From positions 496,001-560,000 of the forward strand of contig JAMXSV010000003.1 in NCBI GenBank assembly GCA_027559495.1: a stretch of 64,000 nt of DNA, in the 5' to 3' direction. The DNA comes from Aurifilum marmelostoma (Eukaryota; Ascomycota; Sordariomycetes; Diaporthales; Cryphonectriaceae). The position numbers and the translations under genes are program-made. The stretch's first letter is position 1. Each line of letters starts with the position of its first letter. Below, in pieces: positions 34,652-47,367 of this stretch. The notes beneath the pieces were generated by a model that ran no database searches, was not told the origin of the DNA, and was given only the letters and a program-made list of their open reading frames with translations.

Positions 34652-37451
34652 CTTGCCAGGCCTGAACAGTGATCGTCTTCAGAAGGGAGGTAAACAGCCT
34701 GGACAGTCACAGAGTGGGTTCAGGGGGCAGCCAGAGACAACAAAGATGGGAGAATTTCACGGGACACCGCGTTTGTTGTACACCATGAACCACAATCGAC
34801 GCCGCCAGCGGAATAGGTCGAAACTCGAGGGAGGCTGAGACTGGCTGAACTGCCAAAAGAGTGTGAGAGTTGGCGACGGTATTTTTTGAGCTGCTGCTGA
34901 GGTGTGGGGGTGCGAGAGCACAGGCTGGGTAAATATGATGATAGGGTTGAAAGGTCACAGGTCAAGGGATAGAAAGACGAGAAGAGCTTCAATTAAAGGC
35001 AAACAATATGTTGAGGGAGCTGCTGATGGAGGGGCAGCCTGGTAGCCCCTCTCCTCTTCCCCCCACAGGGTCTCTAGCCAGGGGTGCTCCTGGTGCTCCT
35101 AGCGCCTGATAGCACCCGCCCACCCGCTGTCTTCCCTCTAGCGCATGCAGGAGGCCCCCCTAGCCCGCCAACGTAGCGCGCACCCCCTTGTCTATGATCA
35201 TGTAAGCATATAAATCAAAGGTAACGTCAGCCCTGGCTCTGCGCTTGTTTGCATCGTTACCTAGGTACATCTGTGGTAATGTCATTGCTATTGGGCTCTG
35301 AAGTTGACATGCAGCAATGCGTGTTTTTCTTTGTTCTTCACACCGACATTCAACCAAACACCCCTTCAGGTAGCTTTGTATCACTTTTTAGAGGCAGTCC
35401 AATCAGGCTTTAGATGTTTGAAAGATCACTTGATAACAGTAATTGACTCCTAACTTGCGCCCTGGAAAATCCCTTTGGTTTTATTCTGATCCCATACTGC
35501 TGCCTTCTTCAGATATAATAAGAATGCATTCCAAAGGAGGGACACACCTAGTTGTTAAGATCTTGCTTCCCATGTTCATTGCCAGATTGGCTACCTGTTC
35601 CAGGAATATTCTCGTATTACTTGGATTGTAAGCTGGTTCAGAGGCCCCTTAAGTAATCACCACAACAAGGGAGACTGTTCATCCAGCCTCAAGCCACTAC
35701 CTAAGTAGTAGAGTATTTAAAGTAGATGACGCCGTTATTGATAAGCAGATAGACTGCTGATGCATCCAAGTAGTTACTGACCTGAGTACTTATATCTAAT
35801 TAGCAGGTTTATTATGTCATTCAAGAAGACACAAGAACAGGATAGAAATAGTATCTCAGTCCACCTAGTAGGCTCAACATCAGAAAAGATGGGATAGCAC
35901 CTCATTGTTGTTGTCTCCCTGAGTGATGTAAAGGAGGGGTGGCTCTTGTATGGTGTTATGAAGTCCATCTCACAATAACAGCTGTGCAAAGCATATGTGC
36001 CCTCCCATCGTGCAGTCTATTGACAGGACAATACTCACAGGGCACATGCTGCCTGGGTCAGCACGTTGTTTGGAGGAGCTGTCAGTGAAGACGTTGACTC
36101 AAACGTACCAACATGACCCTGTTCATCTGTCCACCCCTAGATTCAGTCTCCTGCCTCTGAAAATGAAGAGGCCCCGGAGTCATGAGGGCATGGAGTTAAA
36201 TAAGAAAGGTGGAGCTGGCAGATGCAATGGCATCCTGACTATACAGAAAACTTTGCATGAGACAGCCACATCCCACAAAAGTTTGCACATACTATAAGCA
36301 TAAATCAGTGGTCTCTGGCAGAGGTTCAGCACAGCATATAGCTCAGCATACATCAGCAGCTCTAGCAAAAGTATCATGATGCAGTGAACACATTGTCACT
36401 CAGGCCCAACACACTATATGCAGCAGCAACTATCTTTGGAGAGATTGTCTAGTCATTCCCAATAATATGGGACATAATGATGAAAATCACATGACGTACA
36501 TGCTTCAGAGAAAGAGAGATATGTAGATGTGTGGATAATAAATACTAAGTAGCAAAAATGATGATTGATGTCATGCAGTAAGAAAGAAAGGAGCCATCTA
36601 GGTCATGTTGCCCTCCAGCTATTGATATGGTCGTAAATAGGACTTGGGAACAGGTCGCACAGCTTCGCCTGCGTTCATATTGATGAACTGCTTAAAGGAG
36701 GACTCCATCATGTGCGAGTTCAGAACAAGGGGATGCGTGGCAAATATATGTAGGGTGGAAAAACGGTACTAGTACGATAGTTACGTAGACTGCTACCAGA
36801 TGCAGCATCAACAGTTGCTGTGGTCCATGCGCAGCCTGCAGCGCGATGGTGTTTGGAGAGGTCAACAGTAGGTTGATTTGTTTACTCGGATCGCGTCTGC
36901 CCCCATCACGTCTATCCTGATTGAAGTCAGCTCAAATTATTTCCACCCTCTCCTCTTTTCTCTCCTTCTCCTCCTTCACCACCATTACCATCACCACCAC
37001 TGCAACAACGACACCATATCCTCCCCCGCCCACCAGGTAAGACAAGCTGCGCAGTGGTCAAGACCTATGAATCCTTTGATGAGCAATATCAGAAAGACTG
37101 TAGCTCATGCTTCTATTGAGCATAGTCTTCATCTGTGAGCCCATCTCGCGGCGATGCACATCCCCCCTAGACCCTCGCTTTCATGGAAGACATACCATCA
37201 TCTCCAGAGGCCCCATTCATGGTCCAAAGCATCTTTCCATCCTATGTTCACCAGAAAAACCATATCCAGTGCATTGAAATCCTTAGTTGGCGTTCCACTT
37301 TCCATCAGGTGAAATCACCGCTGCACAAAGCTGGCCAAGTGGCCCAGGACAAACATTTCTGGCTCTGGTGATGTTTCGAGCTTTTGCTATCTCCCACTCC
37401 TTGTGAAAGACAACATTGGCTGATGCATTGAGAGGGAAAACAGATCAAGCA
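34652..37451. other. Divergent intergenic region, 2.8 kb
   Basis: Between the RdRP (-) and the five-exon gene (+). AT-rich, especially 35160-36900; ORFs are short and motif-free. A pyrimidine/CAC-rich stretch at about 36940-37030 could be promoter or leader. Nothing else is recognised. Confidence 0.45.
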
Positions 37452-39384
37452 ATGACTCGCCCTGGTGGCAAGAGAGCCCACCATAGCTCCTCTTCGGAGG
37501 AGCTGTCTCCCAGGGGTGGTGACAAGAAAGGTCACCACCCCAGGAAACAGCGCAAGGCCGACCTTTGGCGGCCAAGTCGAGATAGTATGTATCGCAATCC
37601 TGTGCAAAACTTTACAGATTCAGAGCAGGGCGTCCAGAGTGAAGGCAATGCATGTTCTGTCTCCTTTTTCTACCCCCCCCCTTTCTCAACCTCTTTCTTG
37701 TTGGAAACAACATCTGTCCAATTTGTTTGTCATTAGCATCAGTAGAACTGACACATAATTCAGAAGACCGTGTTGAGGCTGATGCCTCTTCTTCCCGTCG
37801 TCGGAGTGGCCCTGCCACAGCCACCACCACCAAGAAGTAAGCAGAACAAACAAACAAACAAACCTGGCGAACCATAGATGTATCAAAAAAACCCCATTGC
37901 TAACCAGATCCGCCCACAAATAACAGGCTTGTCGGGCCTGATGGCCGTTTCACGGAGCAGGCCGGTCCACAGGCCCGAACCCTCGCCAACTGGGTGAGGG
38001 AGTGGGCTGGCCTGCACCCCGGCTACACCGGGGCCATCAACCCGTTCCGTGCCGCCGAGGCCGAAGCCGACCGCTTCGACGCCGAGGTCCTCCGGGCGGC
38101 CGACGCGCTCCAGGTCGTGAGCGCGTCTCAGATGCGCCGCCTGGAGGACGAGCGCAAGTCCGTCCTGCCCGCCCTGCGCGCCCTGTCGTTCCCCCATCAT
38201 TACTCTGGGGATGCCTCCACCGTCGAGGAGTGCCTTCGCCGCGGCCTTGTGGCCTGCTTCTTCTTCCTGCACTGCGTCCCAGAGCTGTGGTGCCAGTACG
38301 CGGGCAACACGCCCGGCAAGAACCTCTTCCTGGACGAGGTAGTCATGGTCCTGTTCAAGGTCTGCAAGATCGACGGCCAGAACCCATCCTCCTCCTCCTC
38401 CTCCTCCTCCTCCTCCTCCTCTCCCTCCCATGGCTTGCGGGTGAGACCCAAGGATCTCCTCGCCCTGACGCTGCTCCTCGACTCCATCAAGGAGATCTGG
38501 AAGACCAAGCTACCTCCCAGGAGTTACGGGATGCTGCCCAGGGATCCCACGGCCGGCGGGTGGCTGGTCGAGACCACGTCGAGGCTGCTGCGCTCCGACG
38601 AGTACAACGCACGCTTCAGCGAGAGCCTGGCCCGCAATCTGCCTGATGCGGGAAAGTATGGCCGCCGCGAGGATGTTGTCAAGTTCCACCTCACTATGGT
38701 CACTCATAGTAAGTGATACCGTACACATTGCAGCCGAAAACTTTTTCGCTGGGCCTTGTCTTAATTGCTGACGTTTTGCTTTCTGTTTCCTTGCAGGTGA
38801 ACCCAAGGGTCCTAAACATTCCGGTAAGAGACATGCCATAATGACAAATAATGGACGGTGTAATATATGTGATGCGAGCTCGTCATGGACGGAGAAATTT
38901 ACTGACATCGTTCATCATCATAGACACGGTCCGAGCCTGTTACCGCTGGGTCCAGAGAGCGAGCGAAGAGTGGAAAATCGATGTAGAGAAGAGACTCGAG
39001 GAGGATCAGGCCCGCAAGAAGCAAGAGCAGGAAGCTGCAGCGCAGAAACAGAGGGCGAACCAAGGCCTGAAGGATCCCAAGTCAGGGGACAAGATCTCCT
39101 CCCGGAAGCCTGAGCCGCAGAAGGTCCGCAAGATAACCTACCTCCCGCTGGTTCCCGTCAAGAAGAGGCCTCAGAAGACAGCCGGCAGCGCCTCTCAGTC
39201 CATCAAGGCCTCATCTTCTCAGCCAGCCGGGGCTGTACAGGCTGATGACCCGCCTACTCCTCGCCCCACGGGGCCTTCGAATGTCGCCCTCCCGGCACCC
39301 ACGACTATCGAGAATGCTCACACAATGGGTCTCGAGGAGTTTCGACGGCTCAAGGAGCAGCACGAGACCCTCATGAAGAAGTAA
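37452..39384 (+). CDS. Five-exon protein of unknown function
   Basis: Exons proposed: 37452-37584, 37737-37836, 37927-38708, 38797-38823 and 38924-39384, giving 500 residues with the frame kept at all four junctions (donors GTATGT, GTAAGC, GTAAGT, GTAAGA). One exon is only 27 nt. An in-frame ATG at 37416 is an alternative start. The first ~75 residues are basic and Ser/His-rich. Residues ~80-340 are the ordered part, with QARTLANWVREWAGLHPG, VVSASQMRRLEDERKSVLPA and CFFFLHCVPELWCQYAGNTP. A run of 12 Ser from a TCC repeat interrupts it. After the tiny exon come a Trp-containing helix (ACYRWVQRASEEWKIDVEKR), a Gln/Lys coil and a Pro-rich tail. No known domain is recognised. The presence of five compatible exons makes the gene itself likely. 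Confidence 0.72.
38390..38424 (+). repeat. TCC trinucleotide repeat in coding exon
   Basis: About eleven TCC units encode a run of Ser inside exon 3. It is probably polymorphic and keeps frame when whole units are gained or lost. Confidence 0.85.
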
Positions 39385-40020
39385 GGCTGTCTGGCTTCAG
39401 GTACCTTCGCATCCTCTGTCGAAGTTCCTCAGCAAGAGGCATGAGAAATGAGCAGCTCAATCGATGCGAGAGCTGGCCTGATCACCTGTCATGTTCGAAG
39501 CACGGCGTGTGGCCTCGATGTGGGATTTCTTTCGTATCGTCAGCACGTTCTTGAAGATTGTCTGGAAATTGGCCACTTGCATGAATTTGTGGCTCTGGTT
39601 ATGAGAACTGCATCTTGTACATGGTCTGAGTTTGACCATCAGGCATCAGGGCATCACGAGGTCGAGCATGGTCATGGTGTGTCAGAGTTGCCTGCCTGAG
39701 AGGCTTGATTTGATGAAAACAAACACTTGTCGGGATTATGGATTGGTCTTGGGACATTAGGAGTTGTATATCAGCACGGGATACCCAATTGCTTGCAATG
39801 CAGATGTACTAATACCATGTATAAAGAGTCCCAAGAACCCGCATATGATGAAGATGAGTGTCTCCAAAATGGGTGCTGATGCATTTAATATGCCCTATGT
39901 CGCATCAGAGTCGAAACAGGTAGAAAACATTTCTCTTGTCCTCGACAAAATCCATCTCACACTCAGCCAATACCAGTGCAGATCAAAATCCCAACAGCAA
40001 ACCAGAAAAAAAAGAAACGA
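39385..40020. other. Convergent spacer
   Basis: 3' flanks of the five-exon gene (+) and the next minus-strand gene. No gene supported. Confidence 0.5.
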
Positions 40021-40807
40021 TCATGTCGAAACAAGCCCCATGATATCCCCAATCCCAGTAATCATATCAAACTTGGCCTTATTCTTGTCCTTCTTCTCGC
40101 GGTGTCTCTCCTCCCGCACATAGACACACACGGCCGTCAGCACCAGCAGGCCACACCAGTCCACCACCCCCTCCTCCTCCTCATCCTCCCCCCTCGTTCC
40201 CTCTCACCCACCCTTCGCCCGAGCTGTACACCTCCAAGACCCCAAACTCCGTCACCCCGCCACCGCCACCGCTCCCCGCAAACCGCGCAAGAACAGCATC
40301 GTCATCACCTCTGCCTCCTCTCCTCCTGCCCTCCAGCCTCAGCCTCCTATCGGCATTCATGACACCCCCGTGAAGACGCCCACCATCATGAACCCACCGC
40401 AGCCCATCTCCACCGCCCAACCACCCTTCCGCCGTAGACAATTCGTACCTGACACCATCCCCAAGGCCCCCGCGCGAGAGCTCAAGCTTGCTGCTCTTGC
40501 TACCGCCCCCACGTGTCGTCCCGACGATATTGCAATCCAGGAACTTGCCCGACGACACCTGCACCATGCAGTGGCCCACGACCGCTCCCGTCCCCTGTGT
40601 CTTGACGGAGAGCTCGATGCTGTCGCGGAAGGCCGACTTGGGCTGCGTGAGGTCGATGAGGTAGGTCTCGTGGCCCGGGGAGGAGGGCGTCGCGGTTAAG
40701 GGGCCGGCGAGGGACTGGGTGATTTGGTATGTGACCCTTGGGTGTGGTGGTGATGGAGTGGATTGGGCCTGGGTTTTGTCTTGGTTGCGGTGTTTTGAGA
40801 AGCCCAT
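40021..40807 (-). CDS. Tail-anchored-like protein, frame break in G run
   Basis: Family not recognised. The frame from ATG 40807 is protein-like (VTYQITQSLAGPLTATPSSP, then THE-like and DLTQPKSAFRDSIELSVKTQ) and stops at 40181, just after a run of six C on the plus strand (40188-40193, G on the coding strand). One base out of frame the coding sequence continues with an acidic stretch (EDEEEEG), a single hydrophobic segment (WCGLLVLTAVCVYV), a basic stop-transfer (REERHREKKDKNKAK) and a C-terminal helix ending at 40021. With one G fewer the length is exactly 261 codons. This suggests a homopolymer error or recent frameshift, as in the dehydrogenase at 9526. The restored layout, a cytosolic domain followed by one near-C-terminal membrane span, resembles tail-anchored or single-pass membrane proteins. 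Confidence 0.62.
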
Positions 40808-41865
40808 GTTTATTGAAGTTGTTGCTATTCGAGCATAATTAGTTGCTTGGCCTTTGGTTGTCTAGTTTGAGGATGAATGATGATACATTCGCTTTATTGA
40901 TGTTGATTGCAGATTGGTAGGTCAGTAGTGAAACGGTAGACAACGAGACAAGAAAGGAATATTCAAGTGTATAGAATATGAACAAGAGGAGAGACAGAAG
41001 AAAAGGAATCAGAACTTCCACAGGATGGACGGTATGCTATGGGTATGAATAAGAAGACACTGGGCAGAATTGGTCCGCCTGCTTACTGCACCCTGTGACG
41101 TTATGCAACCTCTTTGTGTGCATGATCTACCTTGGGGAGAGGGATTGACAGACCTGCCATCGCAAGGCTGGGGTGGTAGTGGCAGAGCGGTGCCAGGGGC
41201 GGCGGAGGGAGGGGAGGGGTGACCTCATGCCGATCCCATGCGCCGCCATGTTGACCTGTGTGCTTTACTGGCTGACTGACAGTGACAACCGTTGCTGACG
41301 CCATGACACCAGCTGGGATATCAAGTCCAGTAATCAGAAGCAGGCAACAGGAGGAATCTTTGTGATGAATGTTCCAGCAGATAGTCTCTCTTCATGCATC
41401 CTGAGCAGGCAAAAAACCCTTCCTTCTCGGGCTGAAGATACACATTTCCACGCAACAAGAAGAAAAGAGGCGGGGGTCTTGTTTCTGCGGTTGGAGCCAC
41501 CCAAAGCGTATTCATTTACATCTTGGCCATCCCCTACAAAATCCCGCCAGAATATCTATCATTGCGGGATACTTCTCCTGTATCAACCGCTTGTCCAGTG
41601 GAGATGGAATATACAGAGACAGGGCCACAATGATGTCGTCAACAAGCGGTGTTCGTGACAGGTCTCATGCCCGAAAAACATATGACAGCCCCTGGGGTAT
41701 TTTCTGTTCCATTTCTTCCTTTGCTGGGTACCATCATCTATCCCCTTTCCTCTAGCTCGAGAAGATCCCCAGTCCGTCCACAGCTGCAATCAATCCTCTC
41801 AATCCCAGATCGGCGTGTTTCGGTGGGGTTGGAGGCGAAGGTGACCTGCTCATGTCGGCCAGGTC
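40808..41865. other. Spacer upstream of the tail-anchored-like gene
   Basis: Promoter side of the minus-strand gene at 40807 and 3' flank of striatin. No gene supported. Confidence 0.45.
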
Positions 41866-44596
41866 CTACCTGGCAAAGACCTTGACCACACCGTCGCCGC
41901 CGCCGCTGACCACCCATCGACCGTCTTGACTCCAGACCACGGCGCACACACCTTCGCCGCGCATGACGCGGTGCGATGTGATTTCCTGCGTGCAGCTGCG
42001 CTTCTCAAGCGACCAGAACCGGAGTGAGGCATCGTGACCTGCCGAGACAAGTTCGCGTCCGTCGGGCGACAGGGACAGAGATGAGATGGCAGCTGGGTGA
42101 GCGAGCATGTTGTAGGTACATTGGCCTAGACAGAAAGAATGAAACTTTTGATCAGCATCACTGTCCACGTTATTCACACGCAAGAGATCGTAGAATTAAC
42201 ATGTCACAAACACTTACCGCTGTTGGCGTCAAAGAACCGAACGAAGCGGTCCTCATGGCCAGAAATGATGGTGCCCTCGACGCCGCTGCCAGCCATCTGC
42301 CTGCCACCGCCCGTTGGGCCCGCTCCGCCTCCACTCGAGTCGTCCTCGGCCAGGCCGAGTGCGCTGTGATTGTTCTGGTGTTGACTCTGGTCAAGCCCAA
42401 CAGTGGTCGCGACAACCGCGTTGACGCTCGTGTTGATGGTGCCGTCATATGTCTCCAGGCTCGCCATGCTGCCAATCTCCTCTCCTGTCCGGGTATCGTA
42501 CACAATAATAGCAGCGTCAGAGTAGCTCACGACGAACGACTCCCCAGACGCGCTGAGCGCTGTGATGCACGTCGGCGATGCGCTGGAGTTCTCACGTGAG
42601 ATGGTGTGGACCAGCGTGTGGTCGAACGGGCTGTTTGAGGCCATTGTTGGCTGGGGGCTGCTGGGGAACGCGGAACCAGAGCTCATGCTGTTGCCTCGGA
42701 CGCGCCCGGAGCCACCAGCTCTCCGTCCCGCCGAGGTAGGGGGCGGCTGTGGGCTCGTCATCTGTGGCGGCTGGCTCACGGACCAGATGCGAACGGTACC
42801 GTCGGCGGCGCCAGAGGCGAGGAGAATCCGATCAGCAGCGCCGTAGGGACTGTTCTGTCCAAATACAGCTCCAAGTGTGGCGGGGAGCACGCAGAGGGTC
42901 CAGACGGCGTCGGTATGGCCATCTAGAGTCGCTTTGGGATCGACCCTGCCGCGCTCCCAGACACGAATAGTCGAATCCTGCCCGCCTGAGAATATCCAGC
43001 CGTCACCCAGAGCCCGGCCGCCAGTCGTGAAGTTGGGCGATTGCGACCACGAGGTCAGGCAGAGCACAGCACCATTGTGTCCACGGTGGGTGAAGTCAGC
43101 CTGGACGTCTAGATCAGACAGGGTGTCATTGTACATGTGCGGGCTCCCTCGCGGGATGTGGAAGCGCTTGATCAGGCCGTCGTCGCTGGCTGTGCAGATC
43201 TCTGGCTCGCCAGGGCTGCCGCCTCCAGAAAAGATGACTGATCGAACCGCATTCAGGTGGCCGCGCAGGCCGTACCGAAGCTTAAAGCTGCCACTCTCGG
43301 TCTTGTGCTGCGCCAGAGAATTCAGAGACATATCCTGGTCGGAGCTCCTCCGCCTCCCGAGAGAGGCCTTTCGGCGATGCGCCAGCTGCCCGCGCCCAGG
43401 TGACTTGGGCATGATCTCGGCCGTAGGGAAGACATCAGTGTCGGGGCGGTTGGAGCCAGCAGGCGGTTGGGATTGCGGTGCGGGATCGGGGAAAGAGCCC
43501 TCGTTGAAGTTCCAAGCGTCGTGGTCAGCAGGTCCTTCCTGCTTGGGGGCATCAGCACCGCCCTCTACCCGAGTCAGAGGTTTTACGCTGTGGTTTGGTT
43601 CTTGAGGGCCGTCGTCGACCATTCGAGCAGAGACAGACGGACCAGGCCACTGGACAGTATTTCCGAAGCCTTGCTGCGGCTCAGCTGCCCTCATGATCCC
43701 CTGCGGAGCTGCGGTAGGCTGCGGCTGCTGGATCTCGGGATGCTTGACAGCTAGCTGGCTTGGAGGAGGCTGACCCTGCTGCATAGGCTGCACGTGGTTG
43801 GCGACCGGCTGCCCAGGCCTGAAGACGATGTGGTTCTGGGTCTGGCGAGCAGCAGCCGACGAGAGGTGGTCCATAGGCGGTTGAGAGCTGGGCAGGCCAT
43901 ACCCCTCGCTCTCCCGAAGGTCTTCCAGCATCGGAAGCGGCGGTGACTCTCGCGGTGGTATAGGGTTGGCGGGCGTGATCATGAGGTAGGTGAACTCGGA
44001 CTGACACTGGTCGAGGAAGGTCTTGAGGTCTGATCGCTGTGCCTCGTCATCGTCGGCCCGGTCCACATCCACGCCGACGTCGTTCGAGACACCGGTGTTC
44101 TTCTCGGTCGCTGGAGTGGACGATAGACATGATCAGCGAGCAAGTTCAGGTAAACTCCACAATCTAGAGGGGGCCAGGGAACTGGGATGAATAAGAGTGC
44201 AGACTCACATCGTAACTTGGCCTGTATCAGAGCTTCCCGGTCCAGCTTCTTGGGCTTGGGCGGCTCACCCTCGACCTTGTCCCCCTCGGCGGCAGCCTTG
44301 AGCTGGGCGCCTTGGTCCTTCACCCTGGCCTCGAGTATGGCAACGTACTTCTTGAGCGCCTTCTGTGTCGCGTCTGCGCGTCGTGCTGCCCCCTCGAGGT
44401 TTGCTATGCGGCCCTTCATCTCCTGCTTCTCGATCTCCCAGGCGTTGCGATCGCGCTCGTGTCGGTGCCATTCGGTCTGGAGGAAGCGCATGACACCTTG
44501 CAAGGTGTACTCGGTAGCATTGGGCTGGCCGCCGTTGGCGTTGTTCATGCCACCGGGACCACCTCCATGGCCACCAGACTGCATGGAGTTGGCCAT
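41866..44596 (-). CDS. pro11: Striatin, STRIPAK scaffold
   Basis: The striatin orthologue (PRO11 in Sordaria, HAM-3 in Neurospora) is the WD40 scaffold of the STRIPAK phosphatase/kinase complex, needed for hyphal fusion and fruiting-body development. Three exons are proposed: 44596-44209, 44110-42218 and 42125-41866, 846 residues, with frame kept (donors GTGAGT and GTAAGT). The N-terminal striatin domain has EYTLQGVMRFLQTEWHRHER, containing the short hydrophobic segment that resembles a caveolin-binding region. A coiled coil follows over residues ~55-115 (IEKQEMKGRIANLEGAAR). After a long Pro/Gln-rich linker, WD40 repeats run from about residue 408 to the end (LRYGLRGHLNAVRSVIFS, FSGGQDSTIRVWERG, LLASGAADGTVRIWSVS, LVSAGHDASLRFWSLE, WVVSGGGDGVVKVF). 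The length matches fungal striatins. Confidence 0.95.
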
Positions 44597-45989
44597 GACC
44601 TCTCCTGTCGCCTGCGGGCTGGGTGTGAGATGCGCCCACGCCCGCCGTCTATTCCAGTGTCTGCTCCGAAGCCGTCTATGCTCGCGATATCTGTGCTCGT
44701 GGGGTCGTGCTTGGGATAGACCATGCGAGGGCCGCGTTCAGTCCAATGACCAGCGCGTCCTGTGGGGGATGGAGGAGGAGGTCGAATGGATATTCGTGAA
44801 CCGGACTGGAAGTGCGCCCGCTGATGTCCTGGCGTTGTCGGATAGGCTACAGCAGAAGTTGCAATCGCATCAAAAACGAGGTTCGCCTGCCTTCTCAGAA
44901 AAGTGAGGAGGGAAGACCGTGATCGTGGTCGTGCCGGCTGGCGGGATATTATTATGGTGGGAGAGGTGGCTGGCTGGCGTCGAGTAGGTGACGATGCGCG
45001 GCCAAGTCAACAACACAGGCCAGACAGTCCACTTTCTCTCAACAGACCGAGGTGGCTTCCGTCGCGTGTGTGTGCTGTCGGGTGGTGGCCCAGACAAGAC
45101 GGTGCCTGTGTCGTTGTCTTTTCTCGTCAGTTCGTCGCGTCATCAAAACAGGCTGATTGATGTCCAGACAATTGTGGTGGACAATCGCAAAAAATTTGGC
45201 AGACTCTGAGCTGATCCTGCTGTGGTGATGGTCTTGAAAAGCGCATCGGCCATACAAGGAGCTCTCCCCCCAGAAGCCCAGGGTTGGGCAGTGACTGGCC
45301 ACTGCAATGCTTGCTTGCTGCTGCTGTATCGCTGTGCACCTGGCACCTTGCACCACTGACGGCTGCAGAGCTTGGGAGTCCTGGGCCGCCAAGGCGGGGC
45401 TGCAGACAGGGCCTACCACCAATCACAGCAGCCCGTTTCATAGCGATACCTGCTGTGGATGCCAGTGGACAGGGAACAAGTAGCCCCTGGCCCCTGGCCC
45501 CAGGCCCTGGCTACATAAGTACTGGACTGATTGTGCGCTCAACAGCACATGTGCTGCAACGCAGTACTTAGTACGTAATTAATACCAAGTCACAGATTGT
45601 TGGCAGTCATATATCTTTATACGTCTCTATGCTATGCAGAGTAAGGAGGCCCTTATTGTCCACCTATGTTTTCTTTTCTTCATGTCTATTTTTCTTATTG
45701 GCTATGTAGGACTCGAACGAAAATAAGAGTGAGTAGAAGAAGAAGAGTGTAGATACTGGCTGCAAGGAGAGCAAATGAGGGGTCTCGACGTCTGTGCCAG
45801 GGACGCATCCGTACATGCAAACGCCGAACAAGCTTCACTGGAGAAATCTGTCGACAGTCAGGAGCAACAATGACAGATAGGGATCGATAGTGTAGTGGTA
45901 GGCCAAGGATCTAATATTGCCAGGTCCGAGAGGTCTGCTAGTCATAGACAGACACTCACTCTCCCAAAGATACGAACCTCTTATATGCA
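44597..45989. promoter_or_regulatory. Striatin promoter and rad14 3' flank
   Basis: No gene supported. CCCCTGG-type repeats lie near 45483-45510. A short tRNA-like D-arm sequence lies at 45885-45900 without a convincing rest of a tRNA. Confidence 0.45.
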
Positions 45990-47367
45990 TCAAAACTCTA
46001 GCTCCTCGACTTCCATCCCGCAAGTGACACACGTCTTGATACTCTCACCGTCCTCATTCTCAATTGCTCGGCCCCACTCGTGAACGTGGCGGCCTGACCT
46101 GCCAATCTCGTCGCCAAACTTCTGTGCGCCGCCGCCGCCGCCGCTCGTGGCCCGCCGCATCGCCTCAGTTCGGGTCTTGCGCTTGAGCTCAAACAGTTTC
46201 TCCTTGAACTTCTTCTCCTTCTGTTTTTTCTTGTTGGTCTCGCGCTTCTCGAACTCGGCGTCCAGCGCCTCGGCAGAGCCCCATTTCGTGTTGAATGCAT
46301 ACTCTTCGACCTGGAACCGCAGGAAGAGCATCATGTCATGCCAGTGCGATTTATGTGGGTTGGGTTTGGAGAGATGCGGGAGAAGTTCCTCGTCTCTCAG
46401 CTCGGCTGTGTCCCGTGCATTGTCAGCGCATGCTCAACTGGGACAGTGTTGGCGAGACGGGGGCGCTTTTCGACCTACAGTCCGTAATGAGATAGTCTTC
46501 CTTGCACTCCGTCTTCGTCAACAGGCTGTACTTTTCTGGGAGCTTTTCCTTGCAGCCGTTACAGACACGACAGCTGAATACCTCGTCCCACACGAAGTCG
46601 ATCTCTAGGCTCCCGCACTCCCTACACTTCTTCCTCTCCTCCTTATCCGTCAACGCGCTCAAGCCCGGCTCGAACGGCCCTGCCTTCTGTCTCTGTAGCT
46701 TCCGCAGCAGCTGTAACCTCTCCCACTCGGCAGCCGTCATGTGCTTGGGTTTCTGCTCCTCGTCAGGGCCACCCCCGTTGCCGCCGCTGGACGGGCCCCC
46801 GCCTATAGACATGCTCTTGTTCCAAGGGTCATCCTCCGCCGACAGGAAACCGCCCTTGGTATCTGTCATGGCGCTGAAGTTGTAGTCCACGAACCGCGCG
46901 AATTTCTTGCTCGCCGGCCGCAGCGCTCCGTCGTCGGCACCGCCATCCTTTTTGGCTGGAGACCGCCCGTCGCGACTGGAAGCGGGAACCTCGGACTGTG
47001 TGATGGCCTCGTAGGGCCGCTTGCTGGGGCGCGGCGGCTGCTGCCTGTTGCCAGTGCCAACAACGTGGATGTCGGGTGTGTTCACGAAACCGGACGAGGT
47101 CTTGGCTACGGCGGGCTCGGTGCCGGTTGCGCGGGCGTGGGCTTCTTTTTGGGTGCGGAGATCTTTGGCGCGGAGGCGAGATTCTTCCTGTTGTTTAGAG
47201 AGAGAGCCTCGTCAGAGATAGAACATGCAACAACATATTCCCCATGCGACTTGGCGTGGAAGAGATCGTACCAATTTGCGAGTGACTTCTGGTGTTGGGG
47301 GGGACGCATTCACGGTCTTGTCACGGGTCCGATTTGCCTGCGGTGGTGGGGTGGAGGGGCGCTCCAT
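45990..47367 (-). CDS. rad14: DNA repair protein Rad14/XPA
   Basis: Damage-verification factor of nucleotide excision repair, acting in the nucleus with TFIIH and RPA. Three exons are proposed: 47367-47272, 47187-46479 and 46405-45990, 406 residues, frame kept. The zinc finger has the XPA spacing C-x2-C-x17-C-x2-C at Cys220, 223, 241 and 244 (CREC...CNGC). The XPA C-terminal domain follows: KTECKEDYLITDSELRDEEL, across the second intron, then PHLSKPNPHKSHWHDMMLFL. A Lys/Arg-rich helix and a Gly stretch precede a conserved tail with HVHEWG and CVTCGMEVEELEF. Exon 1 donor GTACGA is weak, but the join gives the expected N-terminal helix (EESRLRAKDLR). The length is normal for the family. Confidence 0.95.
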
